Origin: Chitinophaga arvensicola
GTDB lineage: Bacteria > Bacteroidota > Bacteroidia > Chitinophagales > Chitinophagaceae
Direction of reading: 5' to 3'
Assembly (NCBI RefSeq): GCF_900110835.1
Contig: NZ_FOJG01000001.1
Location: 2,243,022-2,307,021 of the forward strand
DNA: 64,000 bases
Both the position numbers and the translations under genes were made by a program. Positions 1 to 9,197 of this stretch are shown here, in pieces. The notes under the pieces were generated by a model that made no database searches, was not told where the DNA came from, and worked only from the letters and a program-made list of their open reading frames with translations. Positions within the stretch are counted from its first letter, which is position 1, and each line of letters starts with the position of its first letter.

Positions 1-1308
1 GCAAAATGGAAAAAGTACGCTAATTCCATGCGCCTCCGTTTGGCTATGCGTTTGTCGGAAGTAGATGGCGGCAAAGCCCGGGCTGAATTTGAAGACGCTG
101 TAAAAGGTGAACTGATTGATGATGCCAGCGCTACTTTCCAGGTACAGGAAAAAGGAGGATGGGATGCACTGAGCGGTGTAATGAGCCGTGAGTGGAATGC
201 ACAGATCCTTTCTACTACCCTGGAAAATATTTATACCGGTCTTGGTGGTGTAAAAACCGCAGACCAGCTGGGCGCTGCTTACCAGTCTTATATCAAACCG
301 GCAGATTGGGCAGGTTTACAGCTGAAAGATCATTTCTCTACCATGACCAATGATCCGTTTGCCGGCTTCTGGTTCGACGGTTTACCGCAAACCATCGATC
401 CCCGCGCATATAAAGCATTTATTCCCGCAGGAGATTTTACCAATGCCAACTTCAGCAGATTCCCTTCCTACGATCAGCCTACCTGGGAAACCACGGCGCG
501 TGATCTCGTAAATGAAGCGGGTGGTGTGGTGAAAACACTGGAAGGTAAGTTTACCTGGAATGGGTCCAATGCGGGCGACTGGGGCGCCAAAGGCACCAAA
601 AATAAATGGTACGGATTTCCAGGATCTTCTCCACGTTTGGGCCAGCAGTTCCGGAACAGCGCCAACAAACGCATCTTCTTCCACGCATGGGAAACCAACT
701 TCCTGATTGCAGAAGCAGCGGTGAGAGGATGGACTGTGCCGGTTTCAGGAAAAGCAGCCTATGAGAAGGCCATTTCACAGAGCTTTGAATATTGGGGTGT
801 GTCCGGATTCCTGAGCACTTACCTGGCATCTACCGACTTTAACAGAACCGGTACCTCTGTAAGCTGGGATCACACCGCAGAACCACCTGCTACCCACCTG
901 ATGAACTTCAAGGACGGATACTCCGGCGCCGCTGGTACTGTAGCTATCAACTACCCGGTGAACAACCTGTACAAGAATGGAACGGTTAAAAATGATCTCT
1001 TAACAAAGATCATTACCCAGAAATACATTGCACAAGTGCCCTGGTTACCACTGGAAGGCTGGAATGATAAGCGCAGACTTGGATTGCCATTCTTCGAAAA
1101 TCCAATGATTGAGCAAACACTGGTCACATTACCGGCATTGAATAATACCAATTATATGACCAGTAATGTGAATTTCTTCCCGCAACGTCTCAAGTATCCT
1201 TCTTCACTGAAAAATACCAATGGGAAAGGCTATGATCAGGCAGTAGCAGCGCTGCCAGGCGGAGGAGATGCTGTACTGACACCATTATGGTGGGCAAAGA
1301 AACCTTAG
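1..1308 (+). CDS. SusD/RagB-family nutrient-binding outer-membrane lipoprotein (5' end outside window)
   Basis: The reading frame is open from base 1, so the gene starts upstream and its lipoprotein signal is not visible. The visible start reads AKWKKYANSMRLRLAMR, a signature of the SusD-like_2 group, in which the helical domain packs against a TonB-dependent SusC partner. Members sit on the outer membrane and capture oligosaccharides for import. The C-terminal part is rich in Trp, Gly and Asn as usual for the family. The SusC gene would be expected just upstream. With the GH32 gene downstream, the substrate may be a fructan, but that is inference. A hairpin terminator follows the stop codon. 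Confidence 0.9.
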   Translation, partial: AKWKKYANSMRLRLAMRLSEVDGGKARAEFEDAVKGELIDDASATFQVQEKGGWDALSGVMSREWNAQILSTTLENIYTGLGGVKTADQLGAAYQSYIKPADWAGLQLKDHFSTMTNDPFAGFWFDGLPQTIDPRAYKAFIPAGDFTNANFSRFPSYDQPTWETTARDLVNEAGGVVKTLEGKFTWNGSNAGDWGAKGTKNKWYGFPGSSPRLGQQFRNSANKRIFFHAWETNFLIAEAAVRGWTVPVSGKAAYEKAISQSFEYWGVSGFLSTYLASTDFNRTGTSVSWDHTAEPPATHLMNFKDGYSGAAGTVAINYPVNNLYKNGTVKNDLLTKIITQKYIAQVPWLPLEGWNDKRRLGLPFFENPMIEQTLVTLPALNNTNYMTSNVNFFPQRLKYPSSLKNTNGKGYDQAVAALPGGGDAVLTPLWWAKKP

Positions 1309-1332
1309 TTTGTTGTTCACTTTTTATAAAAG

Positions 1333-1366
1333 GGGCTGGCCGGAGATATTCCGGTCAGCCCTTTAT
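1333..1366 (+). terminator. Rho-independent terminator after the SusD gene
   Basis: The arms at 1333-1344 and 1350-1361 form a 12-bp stem with one G-T wobble around a 5-nt loop, followed by a short T-rich stretch. It separates the SusD transcript from the cold-shock gene. Confidence 0.75.
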
Positions 1367-1450
1367 GATATAGCAGATTGTGCCGCCTGTTTTATAAACT
1401 CTTTAGGTGTTTCGGATTTATAAGCCTATCTTGCACACAAATACAATATA

Positions 1451-1642
1451 ATGCAACAAGGTACAGTTAAGTTTTTCAATGAATCCAAAGGATTCGGTTT
1501 CATTACTCCATCTAATGGTGGACAAGATATTTTCGTTCATATCTCCGGTACTACTGGTGAACTTCGTGAAAATGACAAGGTTACATATGAAGTTGAAAAT
1601 GGTAAAAAAGGTTTGAATGCAGTTAACGTAAAAGTTATCTAA
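1451..1642 (+). CDS. Cold-shock domain protein (CspA family)
   Basis: This is a 63-residue single cold-shock domain, an OB-fold that binds single-stranded RNA or DNA and melts RNA structure. RNP1 is visible as KGFGFI (residues 14-19) and RNP2 as DIFVHIS (about 26-32). Length and N-terminus (MQQGTVKFF) match the family. It is monocistronic, between two terminators. It interrupts the SusD-GH32 gene order and is probably unrelated to carbohydrate use. Confidence 0.95.
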   Translation: MQQGTVKFFNESKGFGFITPSNGGQDIFVHISGTTGELRENDKVTYEVENGKKGLNAVNVKVI

Positions 1643-1663
1643 GTTTATATATCTTATTTAGGG

Positions 1664-1692
1664 AGGGCTGATCATCTGATCAGCCCTTTTTT
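1664..1692 (+). terminator. Rho-independent terminator of the cold-shock gene
   Basis: A perfect 11-bp stem (1664-1674 with 1677-1687) around a 2-nt loop, followed by six T residues. Confidence 0.9.
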
Positions 1693-1793
1693 ATTGCCCC
1701 AAAATCTCTTCAAGCACTGATTTTCAGTTGTTTACGTTTTTTGCAGCCATTTATCATCTGATTGCTTATTTTGTTGTAGCATCTGTACATGTT

Positions 1794-3278
1794 ATGAAGA
1801 GAAAACGCTTTTTCCTATTCTTATTGGCAATCCTGTTCCCTGCATTGTTACCCGCGCAGGATTTACCCATACCTACGCCGCAATGGCGGCCGGTGTATCA
1901 TTTCACAGCGCCGCAAAACTGGCTCAACGATCCAAATGGTCTGATTTACCTGGATGGGGTGTATCATCTCTATTATCAGCATAATCCATTGGAAAACAAA
2001 TGGGGACACATGAGCTGGGGACATGCTACGAGTAAAGACCTGCTGCACTGGCACCACTTACCCGTAGCTATTCCGGAGATAGAAACAAAAGATACCACCA
2101 CCTGGATTTTCTCCGGCTCTGCCGTATGGGATAAACATAACAGCAGCGGTTTTGGAAAAGATGGGAAAGGCCCCGTGGTAGCCATTTATACCGCAGACCA
2201 GCCCAAACAGCAGAAAGAATCACAGTTTATCGCCTGGAGCAATGATGGCGGTTTAACCTATACTAATTACGCCGCTAACCCGGTGGTCGACATTCAGAAG
2301 AAGGATTTCCGTGATCCCAGCGTGATCTGGCTGGAGGAACAGCAGAAATGGCTCATGACAGTAGCCGTGCCTGCCGAACATAAAATACAGTTCTATGGCT
2401 CCTCTGATCTGAAAAACTGGCACCTGCTCAGTGAGTTCGGTAACCAGGGAGATACCCGAAAAATATGGGAATGCCCATCTCTCACACCACTCTATGTAGA
2501 CGGCAACCCCGCAAAAAAGAAATGGTTGCTCATGATCTCTTCCGGTAACCAGGATGCGGCTACCGGTATGCAGTATTTCACCGGTGATTTTGATGGCACT
2601 ACTTTCACGAATGATAAGCGGAAGGATGAAATGATGATTGTGGATTATGGCCGGACATTTTATGCGGCCATTCCATATAATCATCTTCCGGATAACCGCC
2701 AAACCATGATTGGATGGCTCATGCCTTTTGATACGCCCACTTCACCCTGGAGGGGACAGATGTCTATTCCCCGTGATCTGCAACTTAAAACCACCGCTCA
2801 GGGTATCCGTTTGTATCAGCAGCCGGCCGCCCTGCTACAGGCATCTCTGGATAAATTACCTGCCGGTAAAAAGTTACAGCTAAAGCCACAAACCATACAA
2901 AGTACCCATCTGACGCTCAGTACCAGCCAGCGTTTTAATTCAAATGCCAATTGGGTGGATGTAGATTTTACTATCGGTACCGCCAGTGACTTCGGATTAA
3001 AAATAGCACAGGAGGTGATCGTTGGATATAATGTGCAAAAAGAAGAATTGTATATAAAAGACGGTCATGACATACAACATTTGTTAGTATCCCCGGTTGA
3101 TAATAAGATCCGGCTACAGGTCCTGCTGGATAAATCTTCTGTGGAGGTATTTGTTAACGGTGGTGAAAAAGTGCTGACCACGCTGATTTTTCCGGACAAA
3201 GCAGCAACCGGTCTGTCGGTATTCGCGGAAAATGGCAGTGTAAAACTCAATGGGTTGAAAGGATGGAACCTGGAATAG
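1794..3278 (+). CDS. Secreted glycoside hydrolase family 32 (levanase / fructan beta-fructosidase type)
   Basis: The enzyme cleaves beta-fructosides with retention. The start at 1794 is chosen because MKRKRFFLFLL..LLPAQ gives a clean signal peptide; the frame is open further upstream but that part has no such signal. With this start the protein has 494 residues. The GH32 landmarks are visible: WLNDPNG (nucleophile Asp46), FRDP (Asp174, transition-state stabiliser) and WECP (acid/base Glu226). The C-terminal third is the usual beta-sandwich module. Endo versus exo action and the levan, inulin or sucrose preference cannot be read from sequence. It lies near a SusD gene, as in fructan-utilisation loci. 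Confidence 0.92.
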   Translation: MKRKRFFLFLLAILFPALLPAQDLPIPTPQWRPVYHFTAPQNWLNDPNGLIYLDGVYHLYYQHNPLENKWGHMSWGHATSKDLLHWHHLPVAIPEIETKDTTTWIFSGSAVWDKHNSSGFGKDGKGPVVAIYTADQPKQQKESQFIAWSNDGGLTYTNYAANPVVDIQKKDFRDPSVIWLEEQQKWLMTVAVPAEHKIQFYGSSDLKNWHLLSEFGNQGDTRKIWECPSLTPLYVDGNPAKKKWLLMISSGNQDAATGMQYFTGDFDGTTFTNDKRKDEMMIVDYGRTFYAAIPYNHLPDNRQTMIGWLMPFDTPTSPWRGQMSIPRDLQLKTTAQGIRLYQQPAALLQASLDKLPAGKKLQLKPQTIQSTHLTLSTSQRFNSNANWVDVDFTIGTASDFGLKIAQEVIVGYNVQKEELYIKDGHDIQHLLVSPVDNKIRLQVLLDKSSVEVFVNGGEKVLTTLIFPDKAATGLSVFAENGSVKLNGLKGWNLE

Positions 3279-3292
3279 AAAGCTATCAACGC

Positions 3293-3333
3293 GCATAAAA
3301 AAATGGGAACCATTACAGTTCCCATCTCTTATT
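3293..3333. terminator. Bidirectional terminator between the convergent GH32 and GH43 genes
   Basis: An 8-bp stem (3303-3310 with 3318-3325) lies between convergent genes. An A-run on its left side acts as a U-tract for the minus strand; the right side is only moderately T-rich. Confidence 0.65.
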
Positions 3334-3346
3334 CAGTTGACCATTA

Positions 3347-4309
3347 TTATTTCGTTGGAATTACTTTCTGAATGGTGCCATCTTCGTTATAATAGAGTTT
3401 ATCCACACAGATAGATCTTAGCCAGTCGTGGTGTGACAAGGCGCTGTTATGATAAAAGGAATACCACTGGCCTTTGTATTCTACAATAGAGCCATGATTG
3501 GTGAAGCTGTCGGTTGGATCCATGTAGATGCCCTGAGAGGTCCAGGGGCCTAATGGACTTTTACTGGTGGCATACCGCATCTGGTTGTGTTTACCGTCTT
3601 TATCGTGGTTGTCGGAATAAGACAGGTAGTAGATGCCCTTTCTTTTGTGTACCCAGCTGGCTTCATGGAAATCTTCCAGTCCTTCCATTTTCTGCATAGG
3701 GCCGTCAATTTCCGTCATATTATCTTTTAACTTACCGCCTTTACAGGTACCACCGCCGCCATAGTACAGGTAGGCCTGGCCATCGTCATCAACAAATACC
3801 GCCGGATCTATCATGGATTCCAGTCCCTCGATATAACCCTGTACTTTGAAATCGCTCGCCGGTTTTTTACTGGTGGCTACGCCGATTTTCCAGGTAGAGT
3901 TCCACTGATCCCCGGAGCCGGTAGGATGTGGGAAATAGAAATAATAGGTGCCATTTTTATAGGCGCAGTCGGGCGCCCACATAAAACCGCCTTCTTTTCT
4001 GCCCCATGGAACCTGGCTGGCGCGGAGAATTTCCCCATGATCTTTCCAGTGCACCATGTCGTTTGTGGAGAATACGTGGTATTGGTCCATCAGATCACAG
4101 CCACGAGGCGGGGCAATGTCGTGCGAAGCATATACATACAGGCGGCCATCCTTCCATACGTGTGCGGAAGGATCTGCAGTGTACATGTCGGTGATAAACG
4201 GATTTTTCTGGGCATGTGCCACCGTGGAAACTGCGCTGATTACTGCCAGAGCGAGAACAGACCTTTTGAGTGCCTTCTTCGTGGAATTGAAAAATTGATC
4301 ACATTGCAT
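3347..4309 (-). CDS. Secreted glycoside hydrolase family 43 protein
   Basis: This 320-residue protein has an N-terminal signal sequence (hydrophobic stretch at about residues 17-31, cleavage near AHAQ) and a five-bladed beta-propeller GH43 pattern. The expected acidic triad is present: Asp46 in ADPSAH (general base), Asp168 in IDPAVF (pKa modulator) and Glu216 in HEASW (general acid). The family acts by inversion on arabinans, xylans and related substrates. A start a few codons downstream cannot be excluded. The gene converges with the GH32 gene and may belong to the same polysaccharide-utilisation locus, although it is transcribed separately. Confidence 0.9.
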   Translation of the reverse strand: MQCDQFFNSTKKALKRSVLALAVISAVSTVAHAQKNPFITDMYTADPSAHVWKDGRLYVYASHDIAPPRGCDLMDQYHVFSTNDMVHWKDHGEILRASQVPWGRKEGGFMWAPDCAYKNGTYYFYFPHPTGSGDQWNSTWKIGVATSKKPASDFKVQGYIEGLESMIDPAVFVDDDGQAYLYYGGGGTCKGGKLKDNMTEIDGPMQKMEGLEDFHEASWVHKRKGIYYLSYSDNHDKDGKHNQMRYATSKSPLGPWTSQGIYMDPTDSFTNHGSIVEYKGQWYSFYHNSALSHHDWLRSICVDKLYYNEDGTIQKVIPTK

Positions 4310-4454
4310 TTTTCGTAGAATTGTATTGAATATGAACTGTTAACAGTTAAAATTACATGCAGGGCCTTAACAGCAGCGCTAATTTTGAGCAAACAAATAG
4401 AATTAGGGCGAAAAAATGGAAATTTCGCCCGGATTTATAACATGATTTTGGCAT

Positions 4455-5039
4455 TTAGCAGGAGGTCGCCGGTTTTATATGTTTGATTGCGGTAGCGAAC
4501 AGGGGGCCGTTGTTACCAAAGGCGGCCAATGGATAATAGATGTTCTCCCCATTGTTCAGGGCTAACACCAGGAAAGTATCCCGGCGCTTACCGTTGTAGC
4601 GGGTTACAATAAAAGTACCGGTCATTTCGGCCCAATTGAAGGAGGTTTCAGGCAAGGAGATACCTGTTTTGTCAATACTGATGGCTTCACGTTTTGAGGT
4701 GTGAAATTCAAACCAGAATGCTTTAGCGGTTATCAAAAGAAGTAAACTGACTGGTATTATCGCTGTCTTATAGGACCGCTCACTCAGCAAAGTCATGCTG
4801 GCAATTGACAGCACTGCAATAACCCAGATCAGCAACATCGGCTTGCCGAAGATATTGGGGGCGGAAGGCTTACACCGGAAAGTGCCTTCCCGTGTATACT
4901 TAATCATCAGGGTGTGCATCGATTTATCATCGGTAGCACAAATGGCAGTAGTGTCATGATCTGTTAACTTCAATTCCTGTTTGTATACCTGCATGTATCC
5001 AGGAAGATGCTTGTTTTCTTTATGACGGTAAAACTTCAT
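4455..5039 (-). CDS. Two-TM membrane protein of unknown function, intact paralogue of the upstream pseudogene
   Basis: I do not recognise the family. The 194-residue protein has a short cytosolic-type head with HLPGYMQVY, then two hydrophobic segments at about residues 90-108 and 114-131 separated by a charged turn, then a soluble tail with GISLPETSFNWAEMTGTFIV. The layout resembles bacterial PH-like or YcxB-type membrane proteins, but this is only a shape comparison. Its start codon overlaps the 3' end of the adjacent broken paralogue, so the pair arose by tandem duplication and was probably co-transcribed. Confidence 0.75.
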   Translation of the reverse strand: MKFYRHKENKHLPGYMQVYKQELKLTDHDTTAICATDDKSMHTLMIKYTREGTFRCKPSAPNIFGKPMLLIWVIAVLSIASMTLLSERSYKTAIIPVSLLLLITAKAFWFEFHTSKREAISIDKTGISLPETSFNWAEMTGTFIVTRYNGKRRDTFLVLALNNGENIYYPLAAFGNNGPLFATAIKHIKPATSC

Positions 5040-5655
5040 TCGCCGATATTATTTCGGGTTTAAAACGGGTAATGGCTGTAGCAAATTTGGGCGCATTTTG
5101 AGAATATGCAGCCAGCGGAAAGTATAATGGCACCCCATCAGTAGGAGCGAGTACCAAAAATGCTTCATAGTATTTGTGACCTACATGCTTTACTATAAAG
5201 GTGCCGGCAAGCTGCGACCAGTTGTAATGATCCTGGTTAATAGTGATACCTGATGCGTCTATCAAAGCCTGGAACCGGAAGGATTTAAAAAAAAGTGGCC
5301 GTCCAAGTTTATGAAAAAGAAACCATAAATGCTTAAAGCTCCCAGCATTTGGTAATAGTTCTTAGTTTTTATACAGGCCACCAGCATTAAAATGATCAGG
5401 GCTGTAAAAAAAGCTAAAAACAAATGCGGACGGAGACCTGAACAATCCGGACGGTTTAAACCGGAAGGTGTTTTCAGGCGTATATCTGATCATAAATGTG
5501 CGTAAAGACACATCATTGGTAGGCGTAATGGTAGATATAATTCCGTTTTCCAATTTTCTGTTTAACTCCATTTGATATACCTGCATATATCCCGGCAGGT
5601 CTTTATTCTTTTCTTCATATGTAACAGGCATGGGCAGTACAGTACTTTCCGGCAA
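5020..5655 (-). pseudogene. Frameshifted paralogue of the adjacent two-TM protein
   Basis: The N-terminal piece (5655 to 5362) carries DLPGYMQVY and the C-terminal piece (about 5283 to 5020) carries NWSQLAGTFIVKHVG. Both match the intact neighbour segment by segment and lie in the same frame, but a stop codon at 5362-5364 separates them. Reading the middle in a shifted frame restores the missing hydrophobic segments (TALIILMLVAC and GALSIYGFFFINL). The two frame changes fall exactly on homopolymers: an A7 run at 5406-5412 (one base too many) and an A8 run at 5287-5294 (one base too few). This is either a real pseudogene or two homopolymer sequencing errors. An in-frame ATG at 5631 is an alternative start. 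Confidence 0.8.
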
Positions 5656-5758
5656 AATACGAAGTGCACACCAGATTTCCTGCGTATTTTACAACCGAAA
5701 ATAGCAGGAAGCTTTCCGAAAGCTTATATTTGGGAAGACACATTTTTAGCCCTGATAT

Positions 5759-7159
5759 ATGGAACCCATCACTGCCATACAATTAAAAAATATTCCTGCC
5801 CTCAGGGAGGTGCCACTGGAACAGTTGCAATGGATGATCAGTGAATCAACGGAGCAACTGGTGCCGGAGGGAGAACTGCTGTTCAAAGCAGGAGATCCGG
5901 TAATTACCACGATCATAGTTATCAGCGGGAAAGTGCGTATTTCTGCCACTATTAACGGGCATTACCGCGAAATAGTGGAATTGAATGACGACAATATCAC
6001 CGGCTGGTTGCCCTTTTCCCGCGTAAAAAACGCAATGGGAAATGGTATTTGTATTAAAGATACGCGCGTGTTGATCTGTCCTGCTGATAAACTCAAAGCC
6101 CATATTGAACAACACTACGAACTGACGGAAGCACTGGTACATATCATGACCAGCCGGGTAAGGGAAACCACTTCCTCCCAGCAACAGAACGAAAAAATGA
6201 TGGCGCTGGGAAAATTATCAGCCGGACTGGCACATGAACTCAATAACCCGGTGGCCGCTATTACCCGCAGTTCAGAAGGATTGTTTGAAAATGTGATGCA
6301 CATTCCTGCTATCTTTAAAGAGATGGCTGCACTTTGTTTGTCGCAGGAAGAAACCACCGCTATTGTAGACCATCTCCGGCTTTGGTGGGAAAATAAACCG
6401 GAAAAGCCACCAGGCGGACTGGAACTGTCCGATAAAACGGTTGTTATCGATGACTGGCTCGCCGGCAAAAATATCTTCCGGCAGGAAATAGCAGAAATAC
6501 TGGCAGAATATAATATCGATAGCAGTGCCCTGGAAAAATTCAGTGCCCATTTTGCTCCGAACCACCTGGAGATTATCTTTAACTGGATTCACGGTGCACT
6601 GGAAGCAAATCGTATGGTATGCGACCTCCGCCTGGCAGCCAAAAGGATTGCGGATCTGGTAGGCGCCGTAAAAAGGTATACCTATATGGATCAGGAACCC
6701 GACAAACAATTTATCGATATTCACAGCGGCATCCGCAATACACTGACCATGCTGGATTACCGCTTCCGCAAAGGGAATGTAGAGATAGTGGAAAATTATG
6801 ATGATACCTTGCCAAAAATAAAAGCACTGCCGGGCGAACTAAACCAGGTATGGACCAACCTCGTGGATAATGCCCTGGATGCCATGGAGGCCGGCAACAA
6901 AGGACGGCTGGAAATAGCCACCACAAAAGACCGACAATGTGTGCATGTAACCATTACAGACAATGGTCCCGGTATCCCGGAAGATATTCAGTCGAGGATA
7001 TTTGAACCTTTCTTTACCACAAAAGACATGGGAAAAGGAACAGGACTGGGCCTGGATGTAGTGGCACAGATTGTGCAACGGCATCGCGGATCGGTGAAAC
7101 AGACATCTGTTCCCGGTAAAACCATTTTTACCATTTCTTTCCCGATAGAAAACAACTGA
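5759..7159 (+). CDS. Histidine kinase with N-terminal cyclic-nucleotide-binding-like domain
   Basis: This 466-residue protein has no signal peptide or membrane segment, so it is a cytosolic sensor. Residues about 10-130 form a Crp-like cNMP-binding fold. The kinase core follows: H box AGLAHELNNPVAAI with phospho-acceptor His159, N box NLVDNALDAM (about 365), G1 DNGPGIP, F box FEPFFTTK and G2 GKGTGLGL (about 424). The next gene starts 2 bp after the stop and encodes a receiver domain, its probable phosphorylation partner. The ligand of the sensory domain is unknown; it need not be cAMP. Confidence 0.92.
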   Translation: MEPITAIQLKNIPALREVPLEQLQWMISESTEQLVPEGELLFKAGDPVITTIIVISGKVRISATINGHYREIVELNDDNITGWLPFSRVKNAMGNGICIKDTRVLICPADKLKAHIEQHYELTEALVHIMTSRVRETTSSQQQNEKMMALGKLSAGLAHELNNPVAAITRSSEGLFENVMHIPAIFKEMAALCLSQEETTAIVDHLRLWWENKPEKPPGGLELSDKTVVIDDWLAGKNIFRQEIAEILAEYNIDSSALEKFSAHFAPNHLEIIFNWIHGALEANRMVCDLRLAAKRIADLVGAVKRYTYMDQEPDKQFIDIHSGIRNTLTMLDYRFRKGNVEIVENYDDTLPKIKALPGELNQVWTNLVDNALDAMEAGNKGRLEIATTKDRQCVHVTITDNGPGIPEDIQSRIFEPFFTTKDMGKGTGLGLDVVAQIVQRHRGSVKQTSVPGKTIFTISFPIENN

Positions 7160-7160
7160 T

Positions 7161-8819
7161 ATGAACTTACCGATTATATATGTGATAGATGATGACAGAC
7201 AGGTACTCAATGCGATTACACAGGATCTCAAGAAGTATTACCGGACATCTTACCGCATTATCAGTACACTTTCTGCCAATGAAGCGCTGCAAAGCCTGGT
7301 AGAGTTGAAGAACAGGAATGACACCGTAGCCATCTTTATTTCTGATCAGCGGATGCCTGAAATGGAAGGAGTCGATTTCCTGCAGCAGGCCATGGAAATA
7401 TTTCCAGCTGCCAAACGCGTGCTGTTAACCGCCTATTCAGATACCAATGCAGCTATCAAAGCTATCAATGAATTACGGCTCGATTACTATCTCATGAAAC
7501 CATGGGATCCGCCGGAGGAAAAATTGTACCCGGTCATCAATGATCTGCTGGACGACTGGCAAACCAACTACCGTCCGGCTTTCCAGGGGATTAAAGTGAT
7601 CGGCTATCCTTTTTCGTCAGATGCTTACCGCATTAAGGAATTCCTGGCCAGCAACCTGATCCCCTACCATTCCATTGATGCAGGTGGCGATGAGGGAAAG
7701 CTGCTGCTCGAACTGAATAAACTGGACACGACCGCATTGCCGGTGGTAATCCTGGAAAAGGGCGAAGTAATGGTATCACCGGAGATCATCGATCTCGCCG
7801 CAAAAATTGGTTTGAATCCCACATTGAAAAATGAGATTTATGATGTGGTGATTATTGGCGCCGGTCCTGCCGGACTGGCCGCTTCTGTATACGGTGCTTC
7901 CGAAGGACTGAAAACACTGCTGATAGAACGTCATGCACCCGGTGGCCAGGCAGGTACCAGTTCCCGCATTGAAAATTACCTGGGCTTCCCGTCCGGTTTA
8001 AGCGGCGCTGAACTCACCCGTCGCGCTATCACACAGGCTACGAGGTTCGGAACAGAATTTTTATCGCCCCAGTCTGTAAAAGAAATTAAACTGAAAGCAG
8101 ACTATAAAATTGTTTGCCTGGAAAATGGTACCGAGATCAACGCCCGCGCAGTAGTCATTACCACCGGGGTAGATTATCGCAGGCTGGATACTGCCGGTAT
8201 AGAACAATTTACCGGTGCAGGCATCTATTACGGTGCTGCTACTACGGAAGCGGCTTCGTGCCGCGACAGAAGGGTGTACATCCTGGGAGGTGGCAACTCC
8301 GCCGGCCAGGCCGCTGTGTACTTATCGAAATTTGCAAAAGAAGTATTCATCATCATCCGCCGCGATGATCTCACCGCAACGATGTCGTCCTACCTGATTG
8401 ATCAGATCCGCGATATTCCTAACATCGTGATATTGAATAACAGCGAAATAGTGGCCGCTTCCGGCACGGACAGGCTGGAACAGTTGAAGATAGAGGATTT
8501 GCGCACACATGAAATAAAAGAAGTGCCGGCCGATGCGTTGTATATCTTTATCGGTGCACGACCTTACACCGACTGGCTCGGAGATCTGATCATCAAGGAT
8601 GAAAAGGGATATGTGCAAACCGGAAGGGAAATGAAATCATTTGATTATTTTGGCAAGCTCTGGAAGCTGTCACGCGAACCCTATGTACTGGAAACCAGCT
8701 GTCCCGGCATCTTTGCGGCCGGTGATGTACGGTCCGGCGCTATGAGCCGTGTGGCCTCTGCTGTAGGAGAAGGCTCCATGAGTATTAGCCTGGTACATAA
8801 ATACCTGGCAGAAGTTTAA
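7161..8819 (+). CDS. Response regulator receiver fused to a thioredoxin-reductase-like FAD oxidoreductase
   Basis: This 552-residue protein has three parts. Residues 1-130 are a receiver domain (Asp10-Asp12, phospho-acceptor Asp62 in SDQRMPEMEG, Thr90, Lys113 in MKPWD). Residues about 140-215 look like a small thioredoxin- or glutaredoxin-fold linker. From about 228 there is a pyridine-nucleotide disulfide oxidoreductase core with the FAD motif VVIIGAGPAGL, PGGQAGTSSRIENYLGFP, the NADPH motif GGGNSAGQA (about 375) and the FAD-closing FAAGDVRSG. The thioredoxin-reductase redox motif CxxC is absent: the equivalent position reads YYGAATTEA. It is therefore unlikely to reduce thioredoxin. It is coupled to the kinase upstream (2-bp gap), so phosphorylation may gate flavin chemistry. 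Confidence 0.92.
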   Translation: MNLPIIYVIDDDRQVLNAITQDLKKYYRTSYRIISTLSANEALQSLVELKNRNDTVAIFISDQRMPEMEGVDFLQQAMEIFPAAKRVLLTAYSDTNAAIKAINELRLDYYLMKPWDPPEEKLYPVINDLLDDWQTNYRPAFQGIKVIGYPFSSDAYRIKEFLASNLIPYHSIDAGGDEGKLLLELNKLDTTALPVVILEKGEVMVSPEIIDLAAKIGLNPTLKNEIYDVVIIGAGPAGLAASVYGASEGLKTLLIERHAPGGQAGTSSRIENYLGFPSGLSGAELTRRAITQATRFGTEFLSPQSVKEIKLKADYKIVCLENGTEINARAVVITTGVDYRRLDTAGIEQFTGAGIYYGAATTEAASCRDRRVYILGGGNSAGQAAVYLSKFAKEVFIIIRRDDLTATMSSYLIDQIRDIPNIVILNNSEIVAASGTDRLEQLKIEDLRTHEIKEVPADALYIFIGARPYTDWLGDLIIKDEKGYVQTGREMKSFDYFGKLWKLSREPYVLETSCPGIFAAGDVRSGAMSRVASAVGEGSMSISLVHKYLAEV

Positions 8820-8829
8820 AATCTTTTTT

Positions 8830-9093
8830 ATGGCATTATGTTCTCATCTCGAAGCAATTACCGAAGTAAAAGTAGGTAGCGGTCATGTGTGCGAAGAATG
8901 CGTAAAGCACCACGGGAAGTGGCTGCACCTGCGTACCTGCCAGACCTGTGGCGTAACACTTTGCTGCGACGACTCTCCGGCAAAGCACATGACACAGCAT
9001 TATCATGAAACAGAACATCCCGTGGTGGCTTCTGCAGAGCCGGGAGAAAACTGGCTGTGGTGTTATAAAGACAACGCATTTGCAGAATATTAA
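8830..9093 (+). CDS. UBP-type zinc-finger protein (zf-UBP)
   Basis: This 87-residue protein is built around paired Cys/His ligands: CSHLEAI near the N-terminus, HVCEECVKHHGKW, LRTCQTCGVTLCCDDSP, then HMTQHYHETEHPV. The pattern matches the ubiquitin-hydrolase-type zinc finger also found as stand-alone bacterial proteins. It follows the receiver-flavoprotein by 10 bp and is the third gene of the operon. Bacteria have no ubiquitin, so the role is unknown; it may bind a C-terminal tail or act as a zinc/redox-sensitive partner of the flavoprotein. Confidence 0.9.
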   Translation: MALCSHLEAITEVKVGSGHVCEECVKHHGKWLHLRTCQTCGVTLCCDDSPAKHMTQHYHETEHPVVASAEPGENWLWCYKDNAFAEY

Positions 9094-9197
9094 TATCGTA
9101 AAAACCTATACCACAGGTGGAAAGTATCCATCACACAAGAAAATTATAATTTGCACGTTTATTTAAAAAATAATCAATGATTTAGAAGTACTTCGCT

